64,000 nucleotides of DNA from Burkholderiaceae bacterium (GTDB taxonomy: Bacteria > Pseudomonadota > Gammaproteobacteria > Burkholderiales > Burkholderiaceae_C): contig JACKLO010000008.1 in NCBI GenBank assembly GCA_024235915.1, positions 372,001-436,000 of the forward strand. The letters are read 5' to 3'. The notes beneath the pieces are model-generated. The model was not told where the DNA came from, did not search any database, and saw nothing but the letters and a program-made list of their open reading frames with translations. Made by a program: the position numbers and the translations under genes. Each line of letters starts with the position of its first letter. The stretch's first letter is position 1. Below, in pieces: positions 7,982 to 16,084 of this stretch.

Positions 7982-9233
7982 ACAGGAACAGCTGCTGCAG
8001 GTCCGACAGGAAGTCGAAGCCTCGTGCCGTGGGGCGCACATGCGTCAGGTCGGCCGCCAGCAGCCCGCGCCGTTCGGCTTCGGCCAGGCCCGGCTCGATG
8101 GCCGACAGCGGCAACCCGGTGCGTTCGCGGAAGTCCTGCAGCGCGAAGCCTTCGCGCAGGCGTAGCGCATTGAGCATGAACTCGAACGGCAGTGCCTCGC
8201 GCGAAACCTCGTCCTCGTTCGACCAGGCCTTGCCGTCCAGCGCTTCGGTCATGTAGCGCGCCGGTTCGCGCCATTTCACCTGTCTCACCACGCGGTGCGG
8301 GAAGCTCAGCTTGCCATGTGCCCCGGCGCCGATGCCCAGGTAGTCGCCGAACTGCCAGTAGTTCAGGTTGTGCGCGCAGCGGTGCCCCGGGCGCGCAAAG
8401 GCCGACACCTCGTAGCGCTGAAGGCCCGCGGCCGCCGTGGTGTCGACGATGAGGTCGAGCATCGCACTGGCGGTGTCGTCGTCGGGCAGCACCGGCGGGC
8501 GGTTGGCGAAGACGGTGTTGGGCTCCAGCGTCAGGTGGTAGATCGACAGGTGCGGCGGCTGAAAGCTCAGCGCCGTGGCCAGATCGCGGCGCAGCGCCGC
8601 TTCGTCCTGGCCGGGCAAGGCGTACATCAGGTCGAGGTTGAAGGTGTCGAAGGCACCAGCCGCCTCTTCCAGCGCGGCCCGGGCCTGCGCCCCGCTGTGC
8701 ACGCGGCCGATGCGTTGCAGCGCGCCGTCGTCGAAGCTTTGCACGCCCACCGACAAACGCGTCACCCCGGCCGCGCGGAAAGCACGGAAGCGCTCACGCT
8801 CGAAGGTGCCCGGGTTGGCCTCCAGCGTGACCTCGCAGCCGGGCTCCAGGGGCAGCAGCGCGCGCACATCGGCCAGCAGGCGGTCAACGCCTTCCGGGCT
8901 GAACAGGCTGGGCGTGCCGCCGCCGATGAAGACACTGTGGATGCGCCGGCCCCAGACCAGCGGCAGCGACTGTTCCAGGTCGGCCCGCAGGGCATCCAGG
9001 TAGCGCCGTTCCAAGGCGGGATCCAGCGCACGCATGGGTTCGGTCACAGGCTGCGCCGGGCGGCTGCCTGGGGCTTGCACGGTGGCCAGGGTGCCGCGCC
9101 CGGACGCCACCACCTCATGGCTGTTGAAGTCGCAGTAGGGGCACTTGCGCAGGCACCACGGCAAGTGCACGTACAGCGATAGGGGTGGCGGTGCCCCCAG
9201 TTGCAGCGTGCCTGGACGCAGGAAGTGCTCCAC
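7980..9233 (-). CDS. hemW: Haem chaperone HemW (radical SAM)
   Basis: Radical-SAM family protein related to coproporphyrinogen dehydrogenase HemN but acting as a haem chaperone. The 417-residue protein shows the cluster motif C27-x3-C31-x2-C34 (PWCLRKCPYCDF), followed by FNSHEV, and GGGTPSLF near residue 110. An extra ~25-residue Gly/Pro-rich insertion (after the HEV motif) precedes the usual helix. HemN's fourth cysteine directly after the cluster (CxxxCxxCxC) is absent, which separates HemW from HemN. The GTG at 9233 is chosen because it gives the normal HemW N-terminus; the frame is open further upstream into rdgB. Downstream partner of rph-rdgB. Confidence 0.9.
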   Translation of the reverse strand: MEHFLRPGTLQLGAPPPLSLYVHLPWCLRKCPYCDFNSHEVVASGRGTLATVQAPGSRPAQPVTEPMRALDPALERRYLDALRADLEQSLPLVWGRRIHSVFIGGGTPSLFSPEGVDRLLADVRALLPLEPGCEVTLEANPGTFERERFRAFRAAGVTRLSVGVQSFDDGALQRIGRVHSGAQARAALEEAAGAFDTFNLDLMYALPGQDEAALRRDLATALSFQPPHLSIYHLTLEPNTVFANRPPVLPDDDTASAMLDLIVDTTAAAGLQRYEVSAFARPGHRCAHNLNYWQFGDYLGIGAGAHGKLSFPHRVVRQVKWREPARYMTEALDGKAWSNEDEVSREALPFEFMLNALRLREGFALQDFRERTGLPLSAIEPGLAEAERRGLLAADLTHVRPTARGFDFLSDLQQLFL

Positions 9234-9256
9234 GGCGGTCTCGCCCGGCGGCAGGG

Positions 9257-9883
9257 CTACAGGCCCCAGGCCTGCTGCATCAGCGCGCGCATCTCGCGCG
9301 CGGCCAGCGCCCGGTGGCTGTGCGCATTCTTGCGGTCGGCGGGCAATTCGGCCACCGTCGCGCCCAGGGCCGGGATCCACATCAGCGGGTCGTAGCCGAA
9401 GCCGCCCTGCCCGCTCGGCGCCGCCAGGATCTGGCCTTCCCAGCGACCGAAGGCGATCAGCGGCTCGGGATCATCGGCATGCCGCAGGGCCACCAGGGTG
9501 CAGACGAACCTCGCGCGCCGGTCGGTGTGCCCGTGCAGTTGCTGCAGCAGCCAGGCGTTGTTGGCCGCGTCCTGCGCCAAGCGCACCGCCTCACGGTCAC
9601 CCTGCACCGCCACCGGGCCGGCGGCATGCGCCGACACCACGCCGGGCGCACCGCCGAGCGCGGCCACACACAGGCCGGAGTCGTCGGCAACGGCCGCACC
9701 ACCCGCGGCACGCGCGGCGTGGCGGGCCTTGACCAGCGCGTTCTCGACGAAGCTCGCATGCGGCTCTTCCGCCTCGGGCACGCCCAGCGCGCCCTGAGCC
9801 ACCAGGTCCAATGGCAGGCCGTCGAACAGGGCTTTCAGCTCAGCCAGCTTCTTGGCGTTGTTCGACGCCAGCACCAGACGCAT
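9257..9883 (-). CDS. rdgB: XTP/dITP diphosphatase (RdgB/HAM1 family)
   Basis: House-cleaning pyrophosphatase that removes ITP, XTP and dITP from the nucleotide pool. The 208-residue protein starts with LVLASNNAKKLAEL (nucleotide-binding SxNxxK signature), then SFVENALVKARHAA, the VADDSGLCV catalytic Asp pair, and FGYDPLMWIP and SHRALA near the end, all family hallmarks. It is slightly longer than the E. coli enzyme (197) because of a loop around residues 85-95. It sits between rph and hemW on one minus-strand operon, an order widely seen in betaproteobacteria. Confidence 0.94.
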   Translation of the reverse strand: MRLVLASNNAKKLAELKALFDGLPLDLVAQGALGVPEAEEPHASFVENALVKARHAARAAGGAAVADDSGLCVAALGGAPGVVSAHAAGPVAVQGDREAVRLAQDAANNAWLLQQLHGHTDRRARFVCTLVALRHADDPEPLIAFGRWEGQILAAPSGQGGFGYDPLMWIPALGATVAELPADRKNAHSHRALAAREMRALMQQAWGL

Positions 9884-9910
9884 CAGCGGCCCCGCTGCAG
9901 AAGATCAGGC

Positions 9911-10633
9911 TCAGCCGGCCAGCGCTGCACGCTGCAGCGCCGCCAGTTCACCAATGCCCTTGCCGGCCAACGCCAGCAGCGCGTCCATCTCGCTGCGCGT
10001 GAAGGGCACCCCTTCGGCCGTGCCCTGCACCTCGACGAAGCCGCCGCTGCCCGTCATCACCACGTTCATGTCGGTGTCGCAGCCAGAATCCTCGACGTAT
10101 TCCAGGTCGAGCAGCGGCGTGCCCTGCACGATGCCCACCGACACCGCCGCCACCGCGTCGCGGATCGGGCTGGCCGGGATGCGGCCCTGGTCGAGCAGCC
10201 ATTGCACGGCGTCCGAAGCCGCGACCCAAGCGCCGGTGATGGCCGCCGTGCGCGTGCCACCGTCGGCCTGCAGCACGTCGCAGTCCAGGTGGATGGTGCG
10301 CTCGCCCAGCGCGGCCAGGTCGAAGACGGCGCGCATGGAGCGCCCGATCAGGCGCTGGATCTCCTGCGTGCGGCCACTCTGCTTGCCGCGCGCGGCTTCA
10401 CGGTCACTGCGCGTGTGGGTGCTGCGCGGCAGCATGCCGTACTCGGCCGTCACCCAGCCCTCGCCGCTGCCCCGCTTGTGCGGCGGCACGCGCTCCTCCA
10501 CCGAGGCGGTGCACAGCACCTTGGTGTTGCCGAAGGCGATGAGCACCGAACCTTCGGCGTGCATGGTGTAGCGGCGCAGGATCTGCACCGGGCGCAGCGC
10601 ATCGGCAGCGCGGCCCGCGGTTCTTTCGGTCAT
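9911..10633 (-). CDS. rph: Ribonuclease PH
   Basis: Phosphorolytic 3'-5' exoribonuclease that trims tRNA 3' ends; it forms a hexamer. The 240-residue product has the family pattern: VLIAFGNTKVLCTASVEE, the substrate-binding Arg cluster in the STHTRSDREAARGKQSGRTQEIQRL region (residues ~68-92), LDCDVLQADGGTRTAAI, and the SGCDTDMNVVMTGSG metal/phosphate region. The same frame is open far upstream, but the ATG at 10633 gives the normal N-terminus (RPVQILRRYTMHAEGSVL). It lies 8 bases after the PP2C phosphatase gene. Confidence 0.95.
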   Translation of the reverse strand: MTERTAGRAADALRPVQILRRYTMHAEGSVLIAFGNTKVLCTASVEERVPPHKRGSGEGWVTAEYGMLPRSTHTRSDREAARGKQSGRTQEIQRLIGRSMRAVFDLAALGERTIHLDCDVLQADGGTRTAAITGAWVAASDAVQWLLDQGRIPASPIRDAVAAVSVGIVQGTPLLDLEYVEDSGCDTDMNVVMTGSGGFVEVQGTAEGVPFTRSEMDALLALAGKGIGELAALQRAALAG

Positions 10634-10641
10634 CAGGGGTC

Positions 10642-11550
10642 CTATTTGCGCTTCTGGCTGGAGCGCTGGATGGCTTCGTTGATCTCGCGGATCGAACGTT
10701 CGATCTCGGCGTCGTCCAGGTCGTCGGCCGCGTCCCCCAGGCTGGCCTGGATGGTGGACGCGAACACCTCGTCGCCGAGGTCCTTGGTCGACACCTGGGG
10801 CACGGCCTCGGTGTCTTCGGCAGACTCCCATTCCACGGCCAGCACGGTGACGTTGTCGCTCTTGGCGCCGGCGGTGCGCAGGGCACGCTCGACGAGTTCC
10901 GGCACGGCATCGGCAATCGGCCGCGACGCCAACTGGCCGGCAATGTCGGCATCGCTGACGCTGCCCCACAGGCCGTCGGAGCAGAGCAGCACGCGGTCAC
11001 CCGGTTGCAGCAGCAGCGGGCCGGCGGTGTCGACCACCGGCTTGCCCGGGCTGCCCAGGCAGGTGAACAGCACATTGCGGTTGAAGCGCTCGCCCATCGG
11101 CACCACCTGCGACAGCGTCTCCTGCAGCTCGCTGTAGGAATGATCGCGGGTGCGCGCGATGAGCTTGTCGCCGCGCACCAGGTACAGCCGCGAATCGCCG
11201 CAGTGCGCCCAGTAGGCCGTCTTGCCCTGCAGCAGGCAGGCCACCACCGTGGTCCGCGGCGTGTCCATCAGCGAGCGCTCGGTGGCGTACCGCAGCAGCT
11301 GGTGGTGCCCGGCCATGATGGATTCCTGCAGGAACCGCAGCGGGTCCGCGAGCTGCGGCTTGGCTTCCTTCTGGAACCTGGCCGCCAGGGTCTGCAGCGC
11401 GAGCTGGCTGGCCACCTCACCTTCCGGGTGCCCGCCCATGCCGTCAGCCAGCGCAAAGAGACCAGCGTTCCGCGTGTAGCAGTAGCCCATGCGGTCTTCG
11501 TTCTTCTCGCGCCCGCCCTTGCGGGAGACCTGGTAGACGGCAAACCTCAT
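10642..11550 (-). CDS. PP2C-type Ser/Thr protein phosphatase
   Basis: Metal-dependent phosphatase (PPM/PP2C). The 302-residue protein contains the motifs in order: KNEDRMG (~16), LADGMGGHPEG (~35), AYWAHCGDSRLYL (~113), CSDGLWGSVSD (~190) and KSDNVTVLAVEW (~228). The metal-binding aspartates are present, so it should be active. A C-terminal acidic tail (~245-290) is likely regulatory. It lies just downstream of the Ser/Thr kinase gene on the same strand, so kinase and phosphatase probably form a cognate pair. The gap between the two coding regions is 79 bases. Confidence 0.92.
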   Translation of the reverse strand: MRFAVYQVSRKGGREKNEDRMGYCYTRNAGLFALADGMGGHPEGEVASQLALQTLAARFQKEAKPQLADPLRFLQESIMAGHHQLLRYATERSLMDTPRTTVVACLLQGKTAYWAHCGDSRLYLVRGDKLIARTRDHSYSELQETLSQVVPMGERFNRNVLFTCLGSPGKPVVDTAGPLLLQPGDRVLLCSDGLWGSVSDADIAGQLASRPIADAVPELVERALRTAGAKSDNVTVLAVEWESAEDTEAVPQVSTKDLGDEVFASTIQASLGDAADDLDDAEIERSIREINEAIQRSSQKRK

Positions 11551-11629
11551 CGGCGGCTCCCCAACGACGTCGGCGGGAAATCGCCGTGCGCCCGGGCGTC
11601 TGGACGAGGCTGGTCTGCGGGCGCCTTGC

Positions 11630-12604
11630 TCACGCCTTCTGGCCCGTCTTCAGGGTTTCGATCTGCAGCTTCAGCCGCTCGCTGAAGCTGAGCTTGGTGT
11701 AGCGGCGCTCGGTTTCGCGGCTGAGTTCCTTCTGCAGGGCAAACACGCTCTGCGGGCGGCTCAGCGGGTCGAGCGACATGCACCACTCGGTGACTTCGAT
11801 CAGGTTGTCGGAATAGACATTGCGCAGGCGCGACAGGCTCAGCGCCAAGCGGTCCTTCTCGAGCCGCTGCGGCGCGTCGTTGGGCGGGTAGCCCTGCATG
11901 CAGGCGTAGATGCAGGCGCCGATGGCGTAGATGTCGGTCCACGGGCCCAGCGCGCCGTCGCGGCGGTACATCTCGGGCGCCGCGAAGCCCGGCGTGTACA
12001 TCGGCCGGATGAAGTTGCCTTCCTTGCTCAGCACTTCGCGCGCAGCGCCGAAGTCCAGCAGCACGGCCTTGTTGTCGTTGGTGACGAAGATGTTGGCCGG
12101 CTTGATGTCCAGGTGCAACATCTTGTGCTGGTGCACGATGCGCAAGCCGCGCAGGATCTCGTCGAACAGGCTGCGGATGGTGCTTTCGCGGAACACCTTG
12201 TCGCGCTTGAGGTCGCGAGCGGTGACGATGAAATCCTGCAGGGTGTCGCCCTGCAGGTAGTTCATCACCATGTAGACCGTCTCGTTCTCGCGGAAGAAGT
12301 TCAGCACCGAGACCACGCTCGGGTGGCTGATCTGCGCCAGTGATCGGCCCTCTTCGAAGAAGCTCTTGAGGCCCAGGCGGTAGAGCGGCTGCTTGTCGGG
12401 CTTGATGCTGGGCTTGAGCTCGCCCGCGCGCCGGTCCGCCAGCGAGGCCGGCAGGTATTCCTTCAGCGCCACGAGGTGCCGCTGTTCGTCCTCGGCCAGG
12501 TAGACCACGCCGAAACCACCGGCCGCCAGCTTCTTGACCACCGTGTAGCCGCCGACCACCGTGCCTGCTGGCAAGGGGGCGGGTTTGGGCTTCGGCGACG
12601 ACAT
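11630..12604 (-). CDS. Hanks-type Ser/Thr protein kinase
   Basis: The 324-residue soluble eukaryotic-like kinase has a glycine loop at AAGGFG (~28-32), the ATP lysine K48 in VALKEYL, the catalytic loop HLDIKPAN with D166 and N171, and DFG at D184-G186. The P+1 region reads YTPGFAAPEMY. All catalytic residues are in place. There is no membrane helix, PASTA or other sensor domain, unlike PknB. The last ~40 residues (KLSFSERLKLQIETLKTG) are a basic helix. The ATG at 12604 is used rather than one 30 bases upstream. It pairs with the PP2C phosphatase downstream; yicC starts divergently 29 bases away. Confidence 0.92.
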   Translation of the reverse strand: MSSPKPKPAPLPAGTVVGGYTVVKKLAAGGFGVVYLAEDEQRHLVALKEYLPASLADRRAGELKPSIKPDKQPLYRLGLKSFFEEGRSLAQISHPSVVSVLNFFRENETVYMVMNYLQGDTLQDFIVTARDLKRDKVFRESTIRSLFDEILRGLRIVHQHKMLHLDIKPANIFVTNDNKAVLLDFGAAREVLSKEGNFIRPMYTPGFAAPEMYRRDGALGPWTDIYAIGACIYACMQGYPPNDAPQRLEKDRLALSLSRLRNVYSDNLIEVTEWCMSLDPLSRPQSVFALQKELSRETERRYTKLSFSERLKLQIETLKTGQKA

Positions 12605-12633
12605 AATGGCTGTTTGGGACGCGGAAATAGGCA

Positions 12634-13542
12634 ATGGCAGTCTACAGCATGACCGGTTTCGGCAGCGCCACGCGTGGCGGTGCGGCCGACGGGAATCCTG
12701 GGGAGGGCACCGGCGCCGTCACCGTCGACATCCGCTCGGTCAACGGGCGTTTCCTCGATCTGGCCCTGCGCCTGCCCGACGAGATGCGCGGCCTCGAACC
12801 GGCGCTGCGCGAGCTGGTCGGCAGTGCCATCCGCCGCGGCAAGGTCGAACTGCGCCTGAACGTGCAGCGCGATGCCGACGGCGCCTGGCCGCAGCCCACG
12901 CCCGACCAGCTCAACCGCCTGTCGCGGCTCGAATCCTCCGTGCAGGGCTGGCTGCCGCAGGCGGCAGCGCTGTCGGTGCATGAAGTGCTGCAGTGGTGCC
13001 GCAGCGGCGCGCCGGCGGTACGCCTGGACGACGCGGCACTGGCCGCCGCCCGCGCAGCGGTGGAAGCGCTGCTGGAGGCGCGGCAACGCGAAGGCGCGCG
13101 GCTCACCGAGGTGTTGCGGGAACGCGTTGCGCACCTGCGGACACTCGCCGCGCGGGCCGAGCCGCTGGTGCCCGCCGTGGTCGCGCGTCAGCAGCAACGC
13201 TTTCTGGAGCGCTGGAACGAGGCCCTGACGCAGGCCGGCGGTGCCACGGCCGTGCCGCTCGAGGCGCTGCAGGAGCGCGCCCTCAACGAAGCCGCGGCCT
13301 TCGCGATCCGCATCGACGTGGCCGAGGAACTGGCACGCTTGAAAGCCCACCTCGACGAGATCGACCGCCTGCTCGCCAAGGGCGGCGAGCTCGGCAAGCG
13401 GCTGGACTTCCTGATCCAGGAACTGCACCGCGAGGCGAACACCCTGGGCAGCAAGTCGGCCGCGCTGGACCTCACCAACGTGTCGGTGGAAATGAAGGTC
13501 GCGATCGAGCAGATGCGCGAGCAGGTGCAGAACCTGGAATGA
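12634..13542 (+). CDS. yicC: YicC family endoribonuclease
   Basis: Members of this family act in RNA turnover; E. coli YicC is an endoribonuclease reported to help degrade small RNAs. The 302-residue protein begins with the invariant MAVYSMTGFGSA and has VDIRSVNGRFLDL, then LPDEMRGLEPALRELV and RRGKVELRL. It ends with the DUF1732 half (KRLDFLIQELHREANTLGSK, then VEMKVAIEQMREQVQN). The length is as expected. The only other gene close by is the divergent kinase, so both share a 29-base control region with CATAAT as a possible -10 element. Confidence 0.95.
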   Translation: MAVYSMTGFGSATRGGAADGNPGEGTGAVTVDIRSVNGRFLDLALRLPDEMRGLEPALRELVGSAIRRGKVELRLNVQRDADGAWPQPTPDQLNRLSRLESSVQGWLPQAAALSVHEVLQWCRSGAPAVRLDDAALAAARAAVEALLEARQREGARLTEVLRERVAHLRTLAARAEPLVPAVVARQQQRFLERWNEALTQAGGATAVPLEALQERALNEAAAFAIRIDVAEELARLKAHLDEIDRLLAKGGELGKRLDFLIQELHREANTLGSKSAALDLTNVSVEMKVAIEQMREQVQNLE

Positions 13543-13546
13543 CGTG

Positions 13547-13573
13547 TGGGCCGGCGTGTTGCGCGCCGGCCCA
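13547..13573. terminator. Bidirectional terminator between yicC and scoB
   Basis: A perfect 10-bp stem (TGGGCCGGCG / CGCCGGCCCA) with a 7-base loop starts 4 bases after the yicC stop. It is followed by CCCTTTC. A second hairpin of 8 bp (13592-13610, GGCGGCAG / CTGCCGCC) follows just before the scoB stop. The genes converge here, so one or both hairpins probably end transcription from both sides. Confidence 0.6.
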
Positions 13574-13617
13574 CCCTTTCACCCCTTCTTTGGCGGCAGC
13601 TTCTGCCGCCGGCCGCC

Positions 13618-14256
13618 TCACTGCAGCGGCACGCCGGTCTTGCTCTGCAATTCCTCGCGGGTGACGCCCGGCGCCATCTCCACCACCTTCAGGCCGTGCG
13701 GCGTCACGTCCAGCACGGCCAGGTCGGTGATGATGCGGTCGACCACGCCCACGCCCGTCAGCGGCAGCGTGCAGGCCGGCAGGATCTTCAGGTCGATCGT
13801 GCCGTCCTTCTTCTTGGCCACGTGCTCCATCAGCACCACCACGCTGCGCACGCCGGCCACCAGGTCCATGGCGCCGCCCATGCCCTTGACCATCTTGCCG
13901 GGGATCATCCAGTTGGCCAGGTCACCCTTCTCGCTGACCTGCATCGCACCCAGGATGCTCAGGTTGATCTTGCCGCCGCGGATCATCGCGAAGCTGTCGT
14001 GGCTGCCGAAGATGCTGCTGCCCGGCAGCGTGGTCACGGTCTGCTTGCCCGCGTTGATGAGGTCGGCATCGACCTCGGCCTCGTCGGGGAAGGGGCCGAT
14101 GCCCATCATGCCGTTCTCGCTCTGCAGCCAGACCTCCATCTCGGCCGGCACATGGTTGGCCACCAGGGTCGGCAGGCCGATGCCCAGGTTCACGTAGAAG
14201 CCGTCCTGCAGTTCCTTGGCCGCGCGCGCGGCCATCTCGTCGTGGGTCCAGGGCAT
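13618..14256 (-). CDS. scoB: Succinyl-CoA:3-ketoacid CoA-transferase, subunit B
   Basis: Transfers CoA from succinyl-CoA to acetoacetate in ketone-body or short-chain fatty-acid use. The 212-residue subunit carries the catalytic glutamate in the SENGMMGIGP motif (~E47), the GGKINLSILGAMQV strand and the GMGGAMDLV loop. The ATG at 14256 follows the scoA stop by one base, so scoA and scoB are coupled. The frame is open upstream inside scoA, but that part is a shadow. Confidence 0.93.
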   Translation of the reverse strand: MPWTHDEMAARAAKELQDGFYVNLGIGLPTLVANHVPAEMEVWLQSENGMMGIGPFPDEAEVDADLINAGKQTVTTLPGSSIFGSHDSFAMIRGGKINLSILGAMQVSEKGDLANWMIPGKMVKGMGGAMDLVAGVRSVVVLMEHVAKKKDGTIDLKILPACTLPLTGVGVVDRIITDLAVLDVTPHGLKVVEMAPGVTREELQSKTGVPLQ

Positions 14257-14257
14257 G

Positions 14258-14968
14258 TCAGACTCCCTTCGGGTTCTGTTTGGTCGTGCGCTTCTCGATG
14301 CGCTTCTCGGGCGTGGCGTTGAGCACCAGGCGGTGCACGTAGATGCCCGGCAGGTGCACGGCATCCGGGTCGAACGTGCCCGTCTCGACGATCTCCTCGA
14401 CCTCCACCACGGCGATCTTGCCGGCCATGATGCAGGCCGGGTTGAAGTTGCGGGCCGTGCGGCGGAAGATGAGGTTGCCGCTCTTGTCGGCCTTCCAGGC
14501 CTTGGCCAGCGCCACCTCGGGGTTCAGCGCACGTTCCATCACGTAGGTGTGGCCGTCGAACTCGCGCAGTTCCTTGCCTTCGGCCACCATCGTGCCGACG
14601 CCGGTGCGTGTGAAGAAGGCCGGAATGCCGGCACCTCCGGCGCGCAGCTTCTCCGCCAGCGTGCCCTGGGGCGTGAACTCCAGCTGCAGTTCACCGGCCA
14701 GGAACTGGCGCTCGAACTCCTTGTTCTCGCCGACGTAGCTGCTGATCATCTTGCTGATCTGGCGCGTCTCCAGCAGCTTGCCGAGGCCGAAGCCATCGAC
14801 ACCCGCGTTGTTGGAGATCACGGTCAGGTCGCGCTTGCCGCTGTCGCGCAGGGCGTCGATGAGCGCTTCAGGGATGCCGCAGAGGCCGAAACCGCCGACG
14901 GCGATGAGTTGGCCGTCGCGCACGATGCCGTCCAGGGCCGCGGCGGCGCTGGGATACAGCTTGTTCAT
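14258..14968 (-). CDS. scoA: Succinyl-CoA:3-ketoacid CoA-transferase, subunit A
   Basis: Partner of scoB in the class I CoA-transferase. The 236-residue protein shows the CoA-binding loop GGFGLCGIPEALI (~25-37), NNAGVDGFGLG (~53), SSYVGENKEFERQ (~76) and GTMVAEGKELREFDG (~124). A strong ribosome site (GAAGGAGG context read on the minus strand) lies ahead of the ATG at 14968. The upstream gap to the divergent thioesterase is 133 bases and probably holds both promoters. Confidence 0.93.
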   Translation of the reverse strand: MNKLYPSAAAALDGIVRDGQLIAVGGFGLCGIPEALIDALRDSGKRDLTVISNNAGVDGFGLGKLLETRQISKMISSYVGENKEFERQFLAGELQLEFTPQGTLAEKLRAGGAGIPAFFTRTGVGTMVAEGKELREFDGHTYVMERALNPEVALAKAWKADKSGNLIFRRTARNFNPACIMAGKIAVVEVEEIVETGTFDPDAVHLPGIYVHRLVLNATPEKRIEKRTTKQNPKGV

Positions 14969-15101
14969 GGAAGGGACCTCCTTCGGGGTCAGCCTGATGT
15001 CGGGCAGGGGTTGAGCGAGAATGCGAGCGTACTGCGTAACCCATTACGCAGTCAGTACGTCGAATCGCTTAAATCGAACCACTGACAGGGAGGCCCCGGC
15101 G

Positions 15102-15524
15102 ATGGCAGCTGCAGGCATGGACATGACGGCGCTGAACGCCATCCTGGCGGACGTGACCGCGCCCATCGTGAAGGCGCTGGCGCTGGAGGTCATCGACGCC
15201 ACCGCGCAGCAGGTGACTCTGCGCATGCCGGTCACGCCCACGGTGGTGCATGCCGGCGGCGTGGTCTGCGGCCAGGCCCTGATGGCGGCAGCCGACACGG
15301 CCATGATCCTGGCTGTGGCCACCAGCCTCGACGAATTCCGGCCGATGACCACCGTGCAGTTGCAGACCAGCTTCCTCAAGCCCGTGCCCAAGGACTGCGC
15401 CGAGGTGCAGGTGGTCTGCACCCTGCTGCGCCGAGGCAAGAGCCTGGCCTTCGGGGAGATCGCGCTGAAGACCCCGGACGGCACGCTGGCCGCGCACGCC
15501 ACCACCACCTACGCCTTGCTCTGA
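15102..15524 (+). CDS. PaaI-type hotdog thioesterase
   Basis: Predicted acyl-CoA thioesterase of the PaaI / 4HBT hotdog family, 140 residues. Typical signs are VVHAGGVVCGQALMAAADTAM (the HxG-x-x-x-x-GD/A region on the central helix) and LQTSFLKPVPKDCAEVQV, then RGKSLAFGEIALKTPDG. The ATG at 15102 is preceded by a good ribosome site (AGGGAGG); an in-frame ATG at 15021 lacks one. The substrate is not readable. The divergent scoAB genes suggest short-chain or keto acyl-CoA metabolism nearby, but this is only an inference. Confidence 0.8.
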   Translation: MAAAGMDMTALNAILADVTAPIVKALALEVIDATAQQVTLRMPVTPTVVHAGGVVCGQALMAAADTAMILAVATSLDEFRPMTTVQLQTSFLKPVPKDCAEVQVVCTLLRRGKSLAFGEIALKTPDGTLAAHATTTYALL

Positions 15525-15535
15525 CCGGGCGCCGC

Positions 15536-16084
15536 GTGGCCGACGACCTCGACTACCGCACCGCCTTCGAACGGGCGCCCATCGGCCTGGCGCTGTCGCG
15601 GGCCCGCCAGATGGTGGATGTGAACCACGAGGCCCTGGCGATGTTCCGGGCCCAGCCCGCGCAGCTGGTGGGCCGGTCGTTCGAGGTGCTGTACCCCACG
15701 GCCGAGGAGTTCGAGCGCACCGGCGCGCGCATCACCGCCAGCCTGGACGCCAGTGGCCGCTACGCGGATGAGCGGGTGATGAAGCGCATGGACGGCGAGC
15801 TGTTCTGGTGCCACGTCACCGGCCGCGCCCTGGACCCGGCCGACCCGCACGCCGCCGGCATCTGGACCTTCGAGGACCTCTCCGCCCGCCGCGTGCTGAA
15901 GGTGGACTTCACCCCGCGCGAGCGCGAGATCGCCGCGCTGCTGGTCGATGGCCTCACCAGCAAGGGCATCGGCAAGCGGCTGGCCATCAGCCCGCGCACG
16001 GTGGACGTCTACCGCGCCCGGCTGATGCGCAAGCTTGGCGCGTCGACGACGCCGGAACTGGTCAACAAGCTGCTCAGCGGATGA
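15536..16084 (+). CDS. PAS domain plus LuxR-type HTH regulator
   Basis: Predicted DNA-binding regulator of 182 residues with a PAS sensor fold (residues ~8-115: RTAFERAPIGLAL, MVDVNHEALAMF, then the VMKRMDGELFWCHVTGR strand). A C-terminal LuxR/FixJ helix-turn-helix follows (~125-180: FTPREREIAALLVDGLTSKGI, then SPRTVDVYRARLMRKLG). There is no receiver domain, so the input must be a ligand or partner sensed by the PAS fold. The start is GTG at 15536. Its stop overlaps the next start (ATGA), so it is coupled to the zinc-ribbon membrane protein. Confidence 0.85.
   Translation: MADDLDYRTAFERAPIGLALSRARQMVDVNHEALAMFRAQPAQLVGRSFEVLYPTAEEFERTGARITASLDASGRYADERVMKRMDGELFWCHVTGRALDPADPHAAGIWTFEDLSARRVLKVDFTPREREIAALLVDGLTSKGIGKRLAISPRTVDVYRARLMRKLGASTTPELVNKLLSG

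Noticed and set aside
13592..13610. Second 8-bp hairpin (GGCGGCAG / CTGCCGCC) as a separate rho-independent terminator
   Set aside because: No T run on either strand; it is mentioned with the stronger adjacent hairpin instead.
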